Positions 26,123 through 38,040 of a stretch of DNA of 64,000 nucleotides are shown here, piece after piece. The translations under genes were made by a program, and so were the position numbers. Origin of the DNA: Rhizobiaceae bacterium (lineage in GTDB: Bacteria; Pseudomonadota; Alphaproteobacteria; Rhizobiales; Rhizobiaceae). The notes below the pieces were generated by a model. It was given only the letters and a program-made list of their open reading frames with translations. It had not been told where the DNA came from and ran no database searches. The stretch spans positions 47,708 through 111,707 of the forward strand of contig JANQKQ010000033.1 of NCBI GenBank assembly GCA_028281105.1, given 5' to 3'. The stretch's first letter is position 1. Each line of letters starts with the position of its first letter.

Positions 26123-26965
26123 ATGATCAGAACCTTGGCCTTGCTGGCGGCGCTGATGGCGGCGGCCACGGCGCACGCGGCGGATCGGTGGATGTCGATC
26201 CCCGCGTCACCCACCATGCCCGAAGCCGACCTTTCCGGCACCGCGCGCGTCAACGGCATCGCGATGCACTACGCGGTCTACGGCACAGCGGCGGGGACGC
26301 CGATCCTGCTCATCCACGGCGGCCTGGCCCATGGCGATATCTGGGCGGCGCAGGTGGCCGATTTGTCCGCCGACCGCAAGGTGATCGTCGCCGATACCCG
26401 CGGCCATGGCCGCTCGACCAACGACGGCAGCGAATACTCCTATGACCTTCTCGCCAGCGACTATCTGGCCCTGCTCGACCTCCTGAACGTCGACGAGGTC
26501 CATCTGGTGGGCTGGTCCGACGGCGCCAACATCGGTTATGTGATCTCAGGCATGGCGCCCGAGCGCCTGGCCAGCCACTTCGCCCATGCCGGCAACGTCA
26601 CGCTCGCCGGCATCGACCCGTCGGTCGAGACCAACGAGGTGTTCGGAGCCTATGTGGGCATGATGGCCCGCGACTATACGTCGATGTCGCCGACGCCCGA
26701 TGGGTTCGACGCCTTCCTGGGCGGCGTGTCGAAAATGTGGGGCACCGAGAAGCCCGGCGGACTGGAGGCGCTCAAGTCGGTCGCCGTGCCGACGCTGGTG
26801 GTCCAGAGCGAACATGACGAGGCGATCCTGATGGATCATTCCAAGGAGATGGCCGCGGCCATTCCCGGCGCCTCGCTGCTGGTGCTCGACGATGTCAGCC
26901 ACTTCGCCATGTTCCAGGCGCCCGGTGAGTACACGAAGGCCATTCGCGACTTTCTGGGTAACTGA
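26123..26965 (+). CDS. Exported alpha/beta hydrolase
   Basis: A 280-residue hydrolase with a Sec signal peptide (MIRTLALLAALMAAATAHAA, cleavage near residue 20). Motifs are PILLIHGGLAHGDIW, VIVADTRGHGRSTND, the nucleophile elbow VGWSDGANIG (Ser in GWSDG), acid-region VVQSEHDEAI and catalytic His DDVSHFAMFQ. The start at 26123 is set by AGGAGG 6-8 bp upstream and the signal peptide. It is periplasmic, so it probably acts on an imported ester or lactone. The AraC gene is divergent. A perfect palindrome follows the stop. Confidence 0.9.
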   Translation: MIRTLALLAALMAAATAHAADRWMSIPASPTMPEADLSGTARVNGIAMHYAVYGTAAGTPILLIHGGLAHGDIWAAQVADLSADRKVIVADTRGHGRSTNDGSEYSYDLLASDYLALLDLLNVDEVHLVGWSDGANIGYVISGMAPERLASHFAHAGNVTLAGIDPSVETNEVFGAYVGMMARDYTSMSPTPDGFDAFLGGVSKMWGTEKPGGLEALKSVAVPTLVVQSEHDEAILMDHSKEMAAAIPGASLLVLDDVSHFAMFQAPGEYTKAIRDFLGN

Positions 26966-26993
26966 CCCGGGTCGTTATTAAGGCTGAACGATA

Positions 26994-27030
26994 GGTCAAG
27001 GCCGCCGCCCTGAGGGCGGCGGCCTTGACC
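26994..27030. terminator. 37-bp perfect palindrome, bidirectional terminator-like stem-loop
   Basis: Bases 26994-27010 and 27014-27030 are perfect reverse complements (17-bp stem, loop TGA), located between the convergent stops of the alpha/beta hydrolase (26965) and the GNAT gene (27041). No T-run follows on either strand. It may therefore be a strong mRNA 3'-end stabiliser rather than a classic Rho-independent terminator. Confidence 0.7.
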
Positions 27031-27040
27031 TGGGCGTCGG

Positions 27041-27505
27041 TCAGATCGGCTTTTCCAGCAACGGCAGCACCCGACCGGGAATCGAGCCCGAGGGGCGCTC
27101 TCCCACGTCGCTCGCCCCCATCGTTCGGTAGAAATCGACAGCGAACGGATCGGACTGGACAACCAGCAGCCGGCAGCCGGCCCCGCGCGCGCATGTTTCC
27201 AGATCGCGCCACAACGCCCTGCCATAGCCGTGGCCGATCGCCGGCGGATCGATGAAGAACGCCTGGACCTCCAGCGCGCCGGGCTTTTCGGCCTCGGTCA
27301 GCCAGTGGTAGCCGACCACCTCGCCCGCCACCTCGCCCACGCGCACGATGTCGCGGGCGATGTCTTGCGCGGTGACGGTCAACTCATCGCGGCAGGCGGC
27401 CATGAAGGCTTCGTCATAGCCCCAATGGGCCTTGGAGACGAACGCCAGTTCGCTCAGCCGCCCGGCCTCGCCCGGCCGGGCGTCGCGGATGACGAGGCCA
27501 CTCAT
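27041..27505 (-). CDS. GNAT family N-acetyltransferase
   Basis: A 154-residue GNAT protein: N-terminal LVIRDARPGEAGRLSELAFV, then AGEVVGYHWLTEAEKPGALE, FIDPPAIGHGYGRALWRDLE with the acetyl-CoA pyrophosphate loop (GHGYGR, matching Q/RxxGxG/A), and VVQSDPFAVDFYRTMGASDV, the family C-terminal block. The acceptor is unknown. It lies 12 bp downstream of ilvC on the same strand, so it may be cotranscribed. Confidence 0.88.
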   Translation of the reverse strand: MSGLVIRDARPGEAGRLSELAFVSKAHWGYDEAFMAACRDELTVTAQDIARDIVRVGEVAGEVVGYHWLTEAEKPGALEVQAFFIDPPAIGHGYGRALWRDLETCARGAGCRLLVVQSDPFAVDFYRTMGASDVGERPSGSIPGRVLPLLEKPI

Positions 27506-27517
27506 GCGGCCATCGCC

Positions 27518-28552
<1,035 letters not shown>

Positions 28553-28690
28553 TTACACGGAGTTGCTTTGGAAGGGTTGCGAAGGCGTCCGCCACCGAAC
28601 GCCCGTCCCCTAGGTCGCCTCGGCGGCTCGAAAAACCGCCCGGTTCTATCGGCTATGCGCGGGCATGGCAACCACTGCCGGCGGCGGGCG

Positions 28691-29938
28691 CTACAGCCGC
28701 GCCCAATCCGGCTCCTCGAGATCGAGTTTCGCCAGCGGGCCGGTGTAAAGTCCCGCAACCATCGCCGCCAGCAACGCCGGCGCCGGCGGCACTTTGGCAA
28801 CGGAAGCGACCAGCCAGTCTCGGATCCAGGCCGGCGCTCGGCTGTCGGACTGATAGAACGGGGTCAGGAACCAGGAAAGGAATTGGTAGGCGGCGATGTG
28901 GCGCATGCGGGCCTGGTGATACAGTCGGACCGCTTGATCCAAATCCCCGCAGGACCGCTCCAGCGCCCGCGCCAGCGCGGCGGCGTCGAGCAGCGCCATG
29001 TTGGCGCCCTGGCCCAGTTGCGGGCTGGTCGAATGGGCGGCGTCGCCGATGAAGATCAGCCGCTCGCCATGTAGCCCTCCGCCATAGGGCCTGCGCAGGG
29101 TATGGTGGTGATATCTGGCGAACGCTAACTGCTCGAAATCGTCGATCTGGTCGAGCAGCGGCGCGCATCGGGGCCAGTAGCCGGCCACTCGGTCCTTCCA
29201 TTGTTGCAGGCCGCCGGCATGCAATTCGCCCAGTCGGTCGCCGCGCACGCTCCAGAAGAACGCCGCCAGTTCACCCGACAGAGGTTTCAGGCGCCCGGCC
29301 GGCATCACGCCGATCATCACACTGGCCTTGTCGTAGCGCTGGGCCAGCCGGTCGGCGTCGAACCCATCCGCCGGCCACTGAAGGCTAGCCCACAGCGCGC
29401 CGAAGGGCATTTGCCGCCACTTGGGTGCGATCGCTGCGCGGTTGAGCAAGGGGCTGCCCGCCCCGCTGGCATCGACGATCAGGTCGAAGCGGGGAGAAGT
29501 CGAGCCATCGGCGAACACCAGCCGGCCGTGCGAGCCGGCCAGGTCGACATCGGCCACCTCGCGCCCGCATTCGACGGCGACCGCCTCGCCCACCACCGGT
29601 GTGTACAGCGCGTCGAACAGGCTGGCGCGGTGGATGCCCAGGCCGAAGCGCCCTCCCCTGAGCGCCTGGTAACGCACATCCAGCACCGTTCTGCGCGAAC
29701 GCGCATCGCGCCCGTCAAGCCGTCCGATACGGCTGCCGCGTGCGATGACTGCGGGCAGCAGGCCCAGAACGTCGAGCACCGTCATGCCGGTGGGCTGTAG
29801 CATCAGCCCGGAGCCCACCGGCCGGGGCGTGTCGAAGCGTTCGTAGATGGTGATCCGGTGACCCTGCCGGGCAAGAAACAGGCTTAGCGCCAGTCCCGAT
29901 ACCCCGGCGCCGGCCACCGCGATGTCGAGCCTCCTCAC
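28691..29938 (-). CDS. FAD-dependent monooxygenase (aromatic hydroxylase type)
   Basis: A 415-residue flavoprotein monooxygenase of the PHBH-like group. It has the Rossmann motif IAVAGAGVSGLALSLFLARQ, the DG motif region RFDLIVDASGAGSPL, and IFIGDAAHSTSPQLGQGANM, the second FAD motif typical of the class. These enzymes insert one oxygen of O2 using NAD(P)H; the substrate is not identifiable. The start is 12 bp after the pdxJ stop, suggesting cotranscription. Vitamin B6-related oxidation is an inference from position only. Confidence 0.88.
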   Translation of the reverse strand: MRRLDIAVAGAGVSGLALSLFLARQGHRITIYERFDTPRPVGSGLMLQPTGMTVLDVLGLLPAVIARGSRIGRLDGRDARSRRTVLDVRYQALRGGRFGLGIHRASLFDALYTPVVGEAVAVECGREVADVDLAGSHGRLVFADGSTSPRFDLIVDASGAGSPLLNRAAIAPKWRQMPFGALWASLQWPADGFDADRLAQRYDKASVMIGVMPAGRLKPLSGELAAFFWSVRGDRLGELHAGGLQQWKDRVAGYWPRCAPLLDQIDDFEQLAFARYHHHTLRRPYGGGLHGERLIFIGDAAHSTSPQLGQGANMALLDAAALARALERSCGDLDQAVRLYHQARMRHIAAYQFLSWFLTPFYQSDSRAPAWIRDWLVASVAKVPPAPALLAAMVAGLYTGPLAKLDLEEPDWARL

Positions 29939-29950
29939 TGCGCTGCGCGC

Positions 29951-30703
29951 CTACAGCTCGTGGCCCAGCGCCTGAAGGAACCGTCCCACCGTTCCGGCCA
30001 TGCCGTATTCCAGCGCGTCGGCGGTCAGGCCGTGGCCGATCGATACTTCGGCCAGATGCGGGATCGCTTGCGCCAGTCCCGGCAGATTGGCGACGGTCAG
30101 GTCGTGACCGGCATTGACAGCCAGGCCCGCGTCCTTCGCCCGGTTGGCCGTGTCGGCCAGTTGATCGAGGTGCGTGCGGGCTCGGGCAGCGTCATCCAGG
30201 CAGGAGCCGTAAGGCCCGGTATAGAGTTCGATCCGGTCGGCGCCGATCTCGCGCGCGGCCGCCAGGTCTGCATCGCTTGCGTCGGGGTCGACGAACAGCG
30301 ACACCCTGAAACCATGGCGCTTGAGCTCGCTCACCGCCGGCGCCAGCAGGTTGTGATGGGCGGCCACCGCCCAGCCATGGTCCGAGGTGGGCTGCGAAGG
30401 ATCGTCAGGAACCAGGGTGACTTGTTCGGGCTGGTTGTCGATCACCAGGCGCAGAAATTCGTCGGTCGGATAGCCCTCCACGTTGAACTCGGCGTGGGCA
30501 AACTCGTCATCGACCAGGGCGCGCAGGAGCGGCAGGTCGGAAGCGCGCGTGTGTCGTTCGTCCGGGCGCGGATGCACGGTCACCCCATGGGCGCCGGCGG
30601 CCATGGCGATGCGGGCGAAATGGGCCACGCCCGGCCAGGGCAGATCCCGCCGGTTGCGTAGAAGCGCAATCGCATTGAGATTGACGGACAAGGCGGCGGG
30701 CAT
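29951..30703 (-). CDS. pdxJ: Pyridoxine 5'-phosphate synthase
   Basis: A 250-residue PdxJ TIM barrel: [40 protein letters not shown] (substrate-binding HPRPDxRH), [19 protein letters not shown], and [17 protein letters not shown] near the end. It condenses 1-deoxyxylulose 5-phosphate with 3-amino-2-oxopropyl phosphate in the DXP-dependent B6 pathway. [10 protein letters not shown] at 30703 is the family start; the open frame to 30781 runs through the terminator hairpin and is not coding. Confidence 0.95.
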   Translation of the reverse strand: MPAALSVNLNAIALLRNRRDLPWPGVAHFARIAMAAGAHGVTVHPRPDERHTRASDLPLLRALVDDEFAHAEFNVEGYPTDEFLRLVIDNQPEQVTLVPDDPSQPTSDHGWAVAAHHNLLAPAVSELKRHGFRVSLFVDPDASDADLAAAREIGADRIELYTGPYGSCLDDAARARTHLDQLADTANRAKDAGLAVNAGHDLTVANLPGLAQAIPHLAEVSIGHGLTADALEYGMAGTVGRFLQALGHEL

Positions 30704-30727
30704 CGTTACAACAGACCAGAAAGAAGA

Positions 30728-30752
30728 AGGCGGTCCGCTTGGGACCGCCTTC
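30728..30752 (-). terminator. Intrinsic terminator of the hybrid kinase gene
   Basis: AAGGCGGTCC and GGACCGCCTT form a perfect 10-bp stem around a 5-base loop. On the minus strand the stem is followed by CTTCTTTCT, a pyrimidine-rich tail. It lies about 70 bp past the kinase stop and 25 bp before the pdxJ start codon, so it separates the two genes. Confidence 0.75.
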
Positions 30753-30823
30753 CTTGTGGACCGGCTTGTCGGCAAACTCAAGCGCGACGATGGCTTAGCG
30801 CACGTCGCGACGCTGGAGCCAGT

Positions 30824-33340
<2,517 letters not shown>

Positions 33341-33550
33341 CTGACTTCATCCCGTTTGCGGCAACCACCGTTCGGGCGACAGACGGTCATGGGCGTGCAT
33401 GGCCGCCTGATCGGGCGCACGGATCACGATGGTTGATGAAAAAGTGCCAAGCCCACCCCGTCGCTCGATGGCGTCCGCCGTGATAAACACGTCGTTCCGG
33501 AGGTGAAACTGACACGATTTTACTAATATCGTCTAAACAGAAGCAAAGCT

Positions 33551-34687
33551 CTATTTCACGATGGTCAGTCGTTCGCAGGCTCGGGTGACCGCGGTATACA
33601 GCCAGCGCTGGCGATGTTCACGAAAAGCATAGCTTTCGTCGAACAACACCACATCGTTCCACTGGGAACCTTGGGCTTTGTGCACGGTCAGCGCATAGCC
33701 ATAGTCGAAATCATCGTGCCGGCGGCGGGTCTGCCAGGGTATATCGGCGTCCGGGGTCTCGAATACCGCCTTCAATATGCGAATGCGCGCATGGGCGCGC
33801 TCCACGCCCTCGTCCTCGGAGCGCACCAGCAGGGTCATCGCCTGGCGCACGGTGCGCGGCGCGGATGTGACCTGCCATAGCGAGCCGTTGAGCAGCCCCT
33901 TGGCGTTGTCGTTGCGCAGGCACACCAGCTTGTCGCCGGCTGCCGGCAGCAGGCCGTCGAACCCCTTGAGCTGGCGCAGGCGCTGGTTGTAGCGCCGCCG
34001 GGTGCGATTGATGCCCACCAGCACCTGGTCCGCGCCCAGCACCAGATCGGCGTCGACCTCGGCCTTCGAGATCACTTTGGCCGTATCGCCATAATCACCG
34101 ATCATCAGCTCGCGCCCCTCGCGCACCGTCTGCGCCAGATCGATGATCGGGTTGTCGCGCGCCTGGCGGTGCACTTCGTCGAGCAGGAAGTCCGGCTCGT
34201 GCTCGGTGAAGAACCCGCCGCCCGAGATCGGCGGGAGCTGGCCGGGATCGCCCAGCACGAGCACCGGCGTGCCGAAGGACAGCAGATCGCGACCCAGTTC
34301 CTCGTCCACCATCGAACATTCGTCGATGATGATGAGCGACGCCTTGGCCAGCGGGCTTTGCCGGTTGAGCGCAAACATCGGCAGAACCGCCTTCTTGCCG
34401 GTCTCTTCGTCCTCGACCGTCTCTTCGCCGCGCGGGCGGTAGATCAGCGAATGGATTGTTGAGGCCTTGGCGGCTCCGCGCGAGCGCAGCACCTGGGCTG
34501 CCTTTCCGGTGAACGCGGCGAACAGCACCTCGCCGTCAACGCCCTCGGCGACGTGGTTCGCCAGCGTCGTCTTGCCCGAGCCGGCATAGCCGAACAGGCG
34601 GAACACCTGCCGGTCGGGCCGCTTGAACCAGCGGCCGATTTCGGCGAGCGCGCGCTCCTGCTTGGGCGAAAACTGCATCGCCCGCAT
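33551..34687 (-). CDS. RecD-like superfamily 1 DNA helicase / AAA ATPase
   Basis: A 378-residue helicase: N-terminal FSPKQERALAEIGRW (Q-motif region), Walker A LFGYAGSGKTTLANHVA, Walker B LIIIDECSMVDEELGRDLL, motif III VLGDPGQLPPISGGGF, and the C-terminal UvrD_C-like YGYALTVHKAQGSQWNDVVL with TAVTRACERLTIV. This is the compact RecD/Pif1-like architecture seen in stand-alone alphaproteobacterial proteins, without the RecBCD N-terminal domain. It probably unwinds 5'-tailed DNA in repair or phage defence, but partners are not in the window. The start could also be the ATG at 34678. Confidence 0.85.
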   Translation of the reverse strand: MRAMQFSPKQERALAEIGRWFKRPDRQVFRLFGYAGSGKTTLANHVAEGVDGEVLFAAFTGKAAQVLRSRGAAKASTIHSLIYRPRGEETVEDEETGKKAVLPMFALNRQSPLAKASLIIIDECSMVDEELGRDLLSFGTPVLVLGDPGQLPPISGGGFFTEHEPDFLLDEVHRQARDNPIIDLAQTVREGRELMIGDYGDTAKVISKAEVDADLVLGADQVLVGINRTRRRYNQRLRQLKGFDGLLPAAGDKLVCLRNDNAKGLLNGSLWQVTSAPRTVRQAMTLLVRSEDEGVERAHARIRILKAVFETPDADIPWQTRRRHDDFDYGYALTVHKAQGSQWNDVVLFDESYAFREHRQRWLYTAVTRACERLTIVK

Positions 34688-34775
34688 ATGGGCGATTCAG
34701 GCAATGGCGACAAGAAGGCCTTCAAGCCGATATCGGACATTGTGCCGGCAACGGTTCGGCGTTAGATGCGATCGG

Positions 34776-35951
34776 ATGAAGGCCGGCGTTCAGACTCCAT
34801 TCCTATTGATCTTGTTGCTGTGGGCCGCTGGCCTGGGCGCGGCCGCGCAGTTCGCCAAGGTGAGCATCATCTTCGCCAGCCTTCGCGAACTCTATCCCCA
34901 TGCGGGCGCATCGCTGGGGTTCCTGGTCTCGGTGCTGAGCCTGATGGGCATTGTTCTGGGAACCTTCGCCGGGCTGATCGTGGCGCGGGTCGGCTTCCGC
35001 CGGCTGCTGCTGGCGGCATTGGTGCTGGGTGCGGCGATGTCCGCGTATCAGGCGACGCTGCCGGCCTTGTCGCTTATGCTGGCCAGCCGCGTGGCGGAGG
35101 GGCTGTCTCATCTGACCATCGTCGTGGCCGCCCCCACCCTGATCGCCCAGATCACCGCGCCGCGGCACCGGGCGATCACGATGACCCTGTGGGGCACGTT
35201 CTTCGGCGTGGCCTTCACCCTGGTCGCATGGCTCGGGCTGCCGCTGGCAGCCGCCTACGGGCCGCAAGCGCTGTTTCTCGCTCACGCCGCCGCGCTCGCC
35301 GCCATCGCCCTGGCGCTGGGCTTGTGGCTACCGAAGCCGGCGGCGACCACGATCGCTTTCGAGCGATTGGGACTGCGAGAAATCCTGGTTTACCACTTCA
35401 AGATCTACGCCTCTGCGTTCACGGCGGCGCCGGCGATCGGCTGGCTGTTCTACACGCTTACCTATGTGTCGCTTCTGACCCTGCTTCCACAAACCGTGGC
35501 CGAAGACAGCCGCGCCTTTGTCGCCGGCGCCATGCCGCTGGCGAGCATTGTCAGTTCGCTGACCTTGGGGATCGTGCTTCTGCGCTGGTTCGAAGCGGTC
35601 TCGGTGGTGATCATCGGCTTTTCGGCGTCGATCGCGATCGGCGCGCTGCTGGTGGCAAGCCCCGGAGACCCGACGCTGTGCATCTGCCTGTTCGCCGCGC
35701 TCGGTCTGGTTCAAGGCGCGAGTTTCGCCGCCATTACCCAGCTCAACCACGACGCCGAGGCTCAGTCCCACGCAAACGGCGCGCTGGCCCAGATGGGCAA
35801 TCTGGGCAATACCTGCGGCACCCCGCTTCTGCTGGCCATATTGATATCGTTCGGTTTCGGCGGGATGATCGCCATCGCCATCGCCTGCTACCTGGCCGGG
35901 ATCGCCACCCACCTGATCATGCGGCGGCGGAGAATCGGCCGGTCAGGCTAA
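34776..35951 (+). CDS. MFS transporter
   Basis: A 391-residue major facilitator protein with about 12 membrane segments. The N-half contains GFLVSVLSLMGIVLGTFAGL followed by IVARVGFRRLLLAAL, the signature loop 2-3 (GxxxARxGxRR type). ASRVAEGLSHLTIVVAAPTL is helix 4, typical of the CynX/NimT and drug-efflux groups. MKAGVQTPF at 34776 is taken as the start because the upstream extension is polar Arg-rich shadow. Substrate unknown. The stop overlaps the convergent agmatinase gene by 9 bp. Confidence 0.88.
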   Translation: MKAGVQTPFLLILLLWAAGLGAAAQFAKVSIIFASLRELYPHAGASLGFLVSVLSLMGIVLGTFAGLIVARVGFRRLLLAALVLGAAMSAYQATLPALSLMLASRVAEGLSHLTIVVAAPTLIAQITAPRHRAITMTLWGTFFGVAFTLVAWLGLPLAAAYGPQALFLAHAAALAAIALALGLWLPKPAATTIAFERLGLREILVYHFKIYASAFTAAPAIGWLFYTLTYVSLLTLLPQTVAEDSRAFVAGAMPLASIVSSLTLGIVLLRWFEAVSVVIIGFSASIAIGALLVASPGDPTLCICLFAALGLVQGASFAAITQLNHDAEAQSHANGALAQMGNLGNTCGTPLLLAILISFGFGGMIAIAIACYLAGIATHLIMRRRRIGRSG

Positions 35952-36935
35952 CGAGCCGCGGCGGTCCGCGATGAGCGAGCCGATCTCGAACAGGACCGAC
36001 GAAGCCACCATCGAGGTGATGTTGTTGGGGCTGTCCTTGGTCGGCATCAGGCAGACCACGTCGCCGCCGATGATGTCTAGGCCCCGAATGCAGCGCAGCA
36101 ACGCCATCGCTTCGTCGATCGAAAACCCGCCTTCGCCGGGCTCCAGGTTCGACACCGCCGGCGCTACCGTGGGATCGAGGCAGTCGAGATCGAACGTGAT
36201 GTAGACCGGCCCGTCGCCGATGCGTTCGCGAATGGCCGAGCAGGCTGCCCCCAGGCCGATCTCGCGGAAGCGCTTCATGGTGATGAGCTCGTAACCCAGC
36301 TCCACCGAACTGTTGAGCCAGTCCAGCGAGCGGGTGTGGCCGCGCAGGCCGACCTGAATGGACCGCGAGGCGTCCACTCGGCCTTCCCGGACCAGATAGG
36401 AGCCCCAGTGGGCCGCCGAATCCTTGGCGCCGAGGAAGTGTTCGAGCATGTGGAACGTGTCGGTGTGGGCGTCGATGTGCAGCAGTGCCGCCTTCTCGCC
36501 GCCCGACAAGCTCGCGCCGGTGCCGGCGATCGCGCGCAGAATGCCGCCGGTGATCGAATGATCGCCGCCGATCGAGACCGGGCGCGCGCCGGCGCCATCG
36601 ATACCACGATAGAATTGGGTGATCTGGGCGATGCAGTGTTCATTGTCGTTGGCGCGAGGCAGCGGCACGTCGCCGAGATCGCGGATGCGCGCAAGCGCCC
36701 ACGGATCGATGCCGAACTCGTTGTGGACCCGGCCGCCGAGCCAGGGTGAGACGTGGCGCACCGCGCGCGGCCCCAGATGCTGGTCGCGCTCGGTGGTGCC
36801 GTTTCCGGTCGAATGGGGCACGCCCACGAGCGCGATGTCGCAGTTGGCCGGGTCGCGATCGTGTTCGGCGCCGAGCAAAGTCGGCATGCCCCACCAATAG
36901 GTCCCTTCCAGAACGGATTGATGATCGTCGCCCAT
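35943..36935 (-). CDS. Agmatinase/arginase family ureohydrolase
   Basis: A 330-residue ureohydrolase with all manganese ligands: SIGGDHSITGG, LHIDAHTDTF (DAHxD) and ITFDLDCLDPTVAPA (DxDxxDP), then NLEPGEGGFSIDEAM. The N-terminal GVPHSTGNGTTERDQHLGPR is the family substrate loop. These enzymes release urea from agmatine, guanidinobutyrate or related guanidino compounds. Agmatinase is the likeliest label, but the substrate is not certain. The ATG at 36935 is chosen because GGGAG lies 6 bp before it, while the ATG at 36941 abuts the Shine-Dalgarno. Confidence 0.88.
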   Translation of the reverse strand: MGDDHQSVLEGTYWWGMPTLLGAEHDRDPANCDIALVGVPHSTGNGTTERDQHLGPRAVRHVSPWLGGRVHNEFGIDPWALARIRDLGDVPLPRANDNEHCIAQITQFYRGIDGAGARPVSIGGDHSITGGILRAIAGTGASLSGGEKAALLHIDAHTDTFHMLEHFLGAKDSAAHWGSYLVREGRVDASRSIQVGLRGHTRSLDWLNSSVELGYELITMKRFREIGLGAACSAIRERIGDGPVYITFDLDCLDPTVAPAVSNLEPGEGGFSIDEAMALLRCIRGLDIIGGDVVCLMPTKDSPNNITSMVASSVLFEIGSLIADRRGSLA

Positions 36936-37123
36936 CAGCATCTCCCGGCGCTGGTTACCCGGGCGAGCGTATCACGCACCTGACCGGCCGGATAGCGCTG
37001 GCAGTGCTGCCTGAAATAGCAGCCGCTCGTTGGCTCGCGCAGGTATGAAAGCGGCCGGCGCCAACGGTGCCCGCGTCCATCACCGCCCGCGCCCATCACC
37101 ACCCCGCATCATCTGGCTCGGCC

Positions 37124-37151
37124 TTGTATAGATCGAGATATCATGTATTCT
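37124..37151 (+). promoter_or_regulatory. arsR promoter (candidate, leaderless transcript)
   Basis: TTGTAT (37124-37129) and TATTCT (37146-37151) are 16 bp apart. Transcription would begin about 37157-37159, that is on the arsR ATG at 37158, and no Shine-Dalgarno precedes that ATG, so the mRNA may be leaderless. The promoter overlaps the dyad at 37132-37155. Confidence 0.5.
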
Positions 37152-37155
37152 TGAT
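37132..37155. promoter_or_regulatory. ArsR-type operator (imperfect dyad)
   Basis: ATCGAGATA and TTCTTGAT flank a short centre, giving an ATC(A/G)A...TTGAT dyad of the kind bound by ArsR/SmtB repressors in ars promoters. It sits across the -10 of the arsR promoter, as expected for autorepression relieved by arsenite or antimonite. Confidence 0.6.
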
Positions 37156-37157
37156 TT

Positions 37158-37520
37158 ATGGATATGAAGCACGCATCAAACGCGTTCGCCGCCCTGAGCC
37201 AGTCCACCCGGCTTGCCGTCATCCGCCTGCTGATCCAGCGCGGTGGCGAGGGCCTGCTGGCCGGCGAAATCAGCGACCAACTGCAGGTTCGCCAGAACAC
37301 CATGTCCGCCAATCTGGCGGTGCTGCTCAACGCCGGCCTGGTCCGCAACGAGCGCGAAGGCCGCGCGGTGCGCTATTTCGCCGACCTGGTCGGCATCCAG
37401 GAGCTGCTGGCCTTCCTGATGGAGGACTGCTGCGGCGGACATCCGGAAATCTGCAGGCAGGCGATCGAGCAGATCGTCGTACCGGACAGGGGGCGCGAAT
37501 ATGCCGGATCGAAGGTTTAA
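37158..37520 (+). CDS. arsR: ArsR family transcriptional repressor
   Basis: A 120-residue winged-HTH repressor: NAFAALSQSTRLAVIRLLIQ, LLAGEISDQLQVRQNTMSAN followed by LAVLLNAGLVRNEREGRAVRY. A Cys pair (EDCCGGHPEICRQ, Cys93/Cys94) with Cys101 in the C-terminal part could bind As(III). It heads an operon with the reductase gene, which starts inside its last 20 bp. It is likely to bind the ATC(A/G)A..TTGAT dyad just upstream. Confidence 0.9.
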   Translation: MDMKHASNAFAALSQSTRLAVIRLLIQRGGEGLLAGEISDQLQVRQNTMSANLAVLLNAGLVRNEREGRAVRYFADLVGIQELLAFLMEDCCGGHPEICRQAIEQIVVPDRGREYAGSKV

Positions 37521-38016
37521 CGTCCTGTTCCTGTGCACGGGCAATTCGGCTCGTTCCATCCTGGCCGAAGCCATACTGGGCCGCGAGGGCATGGGAAGAT
37601 TCACCGCTTACTCGGCCGGGTCGCAGCCCAAGGGCGAGCCGCACCCGTTCGCCATCGATCTGCTGAAGAAACTCAACTACAAGACCGACTTCGCCCGGTC
37701 GAAAAGCTGGGACGAGTTCGCCGTCGCCGATGCGCCGGTCATGGATTTCGTCTTCACCGTGTGCGATGGCGCAGCCGCCGAGAGCTGCCCCGTATGGCCG
37801 GGTCAACCGATGAGCGCGCATTGGGGTGTGCCTGACCCGGCGGCGGCGCAAGGAACGGAAGCGGAGAAGCGTTTCGCGTTTTCCGATGCCTATAGGATGC
37901 TGTCCAACCGCATATCGATCTTCGTCAACCTGCCGCTGACCTCGCTCGACCGGCTGGCGCTGCAGCAGAAACTGTCGCAGATCGGCCAAAGCGAAAGCAG
38001 GTCGGATTTGGAGTGA
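37501..38016 (+). CDS. arsC: Arsenate reductase, low-molecular-weight phosphatase (thioredoxin/glutaredoxin) type
   Basis: A 171-residue LMW-PTP fold protein: NVLFLCTGNSARSILAEAIL is the P-loop CxGNxxRS (CTGNSARS), then YSAGSQPKGEPHPFAID, a further Cys in TVCDGAAAESCPVWPG that can serve as the second redox Cys, and PDPAAAQGTEAEKRFAFSDA with the catalytic Asp. It reduces arsenate to arsenite. The start overlaps arsR by 20 bp, giving translational coupling. No ArsB or Acr3 efflux pump is encoded next to it, which is unusual for an ars operon. Confidence 0.88.
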   Translation: MPDRRFNVLFLCTGNSARSILAEAILGREGMGRFTAYSAGSQPKGEPHPFAIDLLKKLNYKTDFARSKSWDEFAVADAPVMDFVFTVCDGAAAESCPVWPGQPMSAHWGVPDPAAAQGTEAEKRFAFSDAYRMLSNRISIFVNLPLTSLDRLALQQKLSQIGQSESRSDLE

Positions 38017-38040
38017 TCGGCAACCGCAATTGCCACACGA

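Noticed and set aside
36942..37157. Small direct repeat (cgcgtccatcaccgcc-like units) before arsR
   Set aside because: Only two short degenerate copies; too weak for an iteron or operator array.
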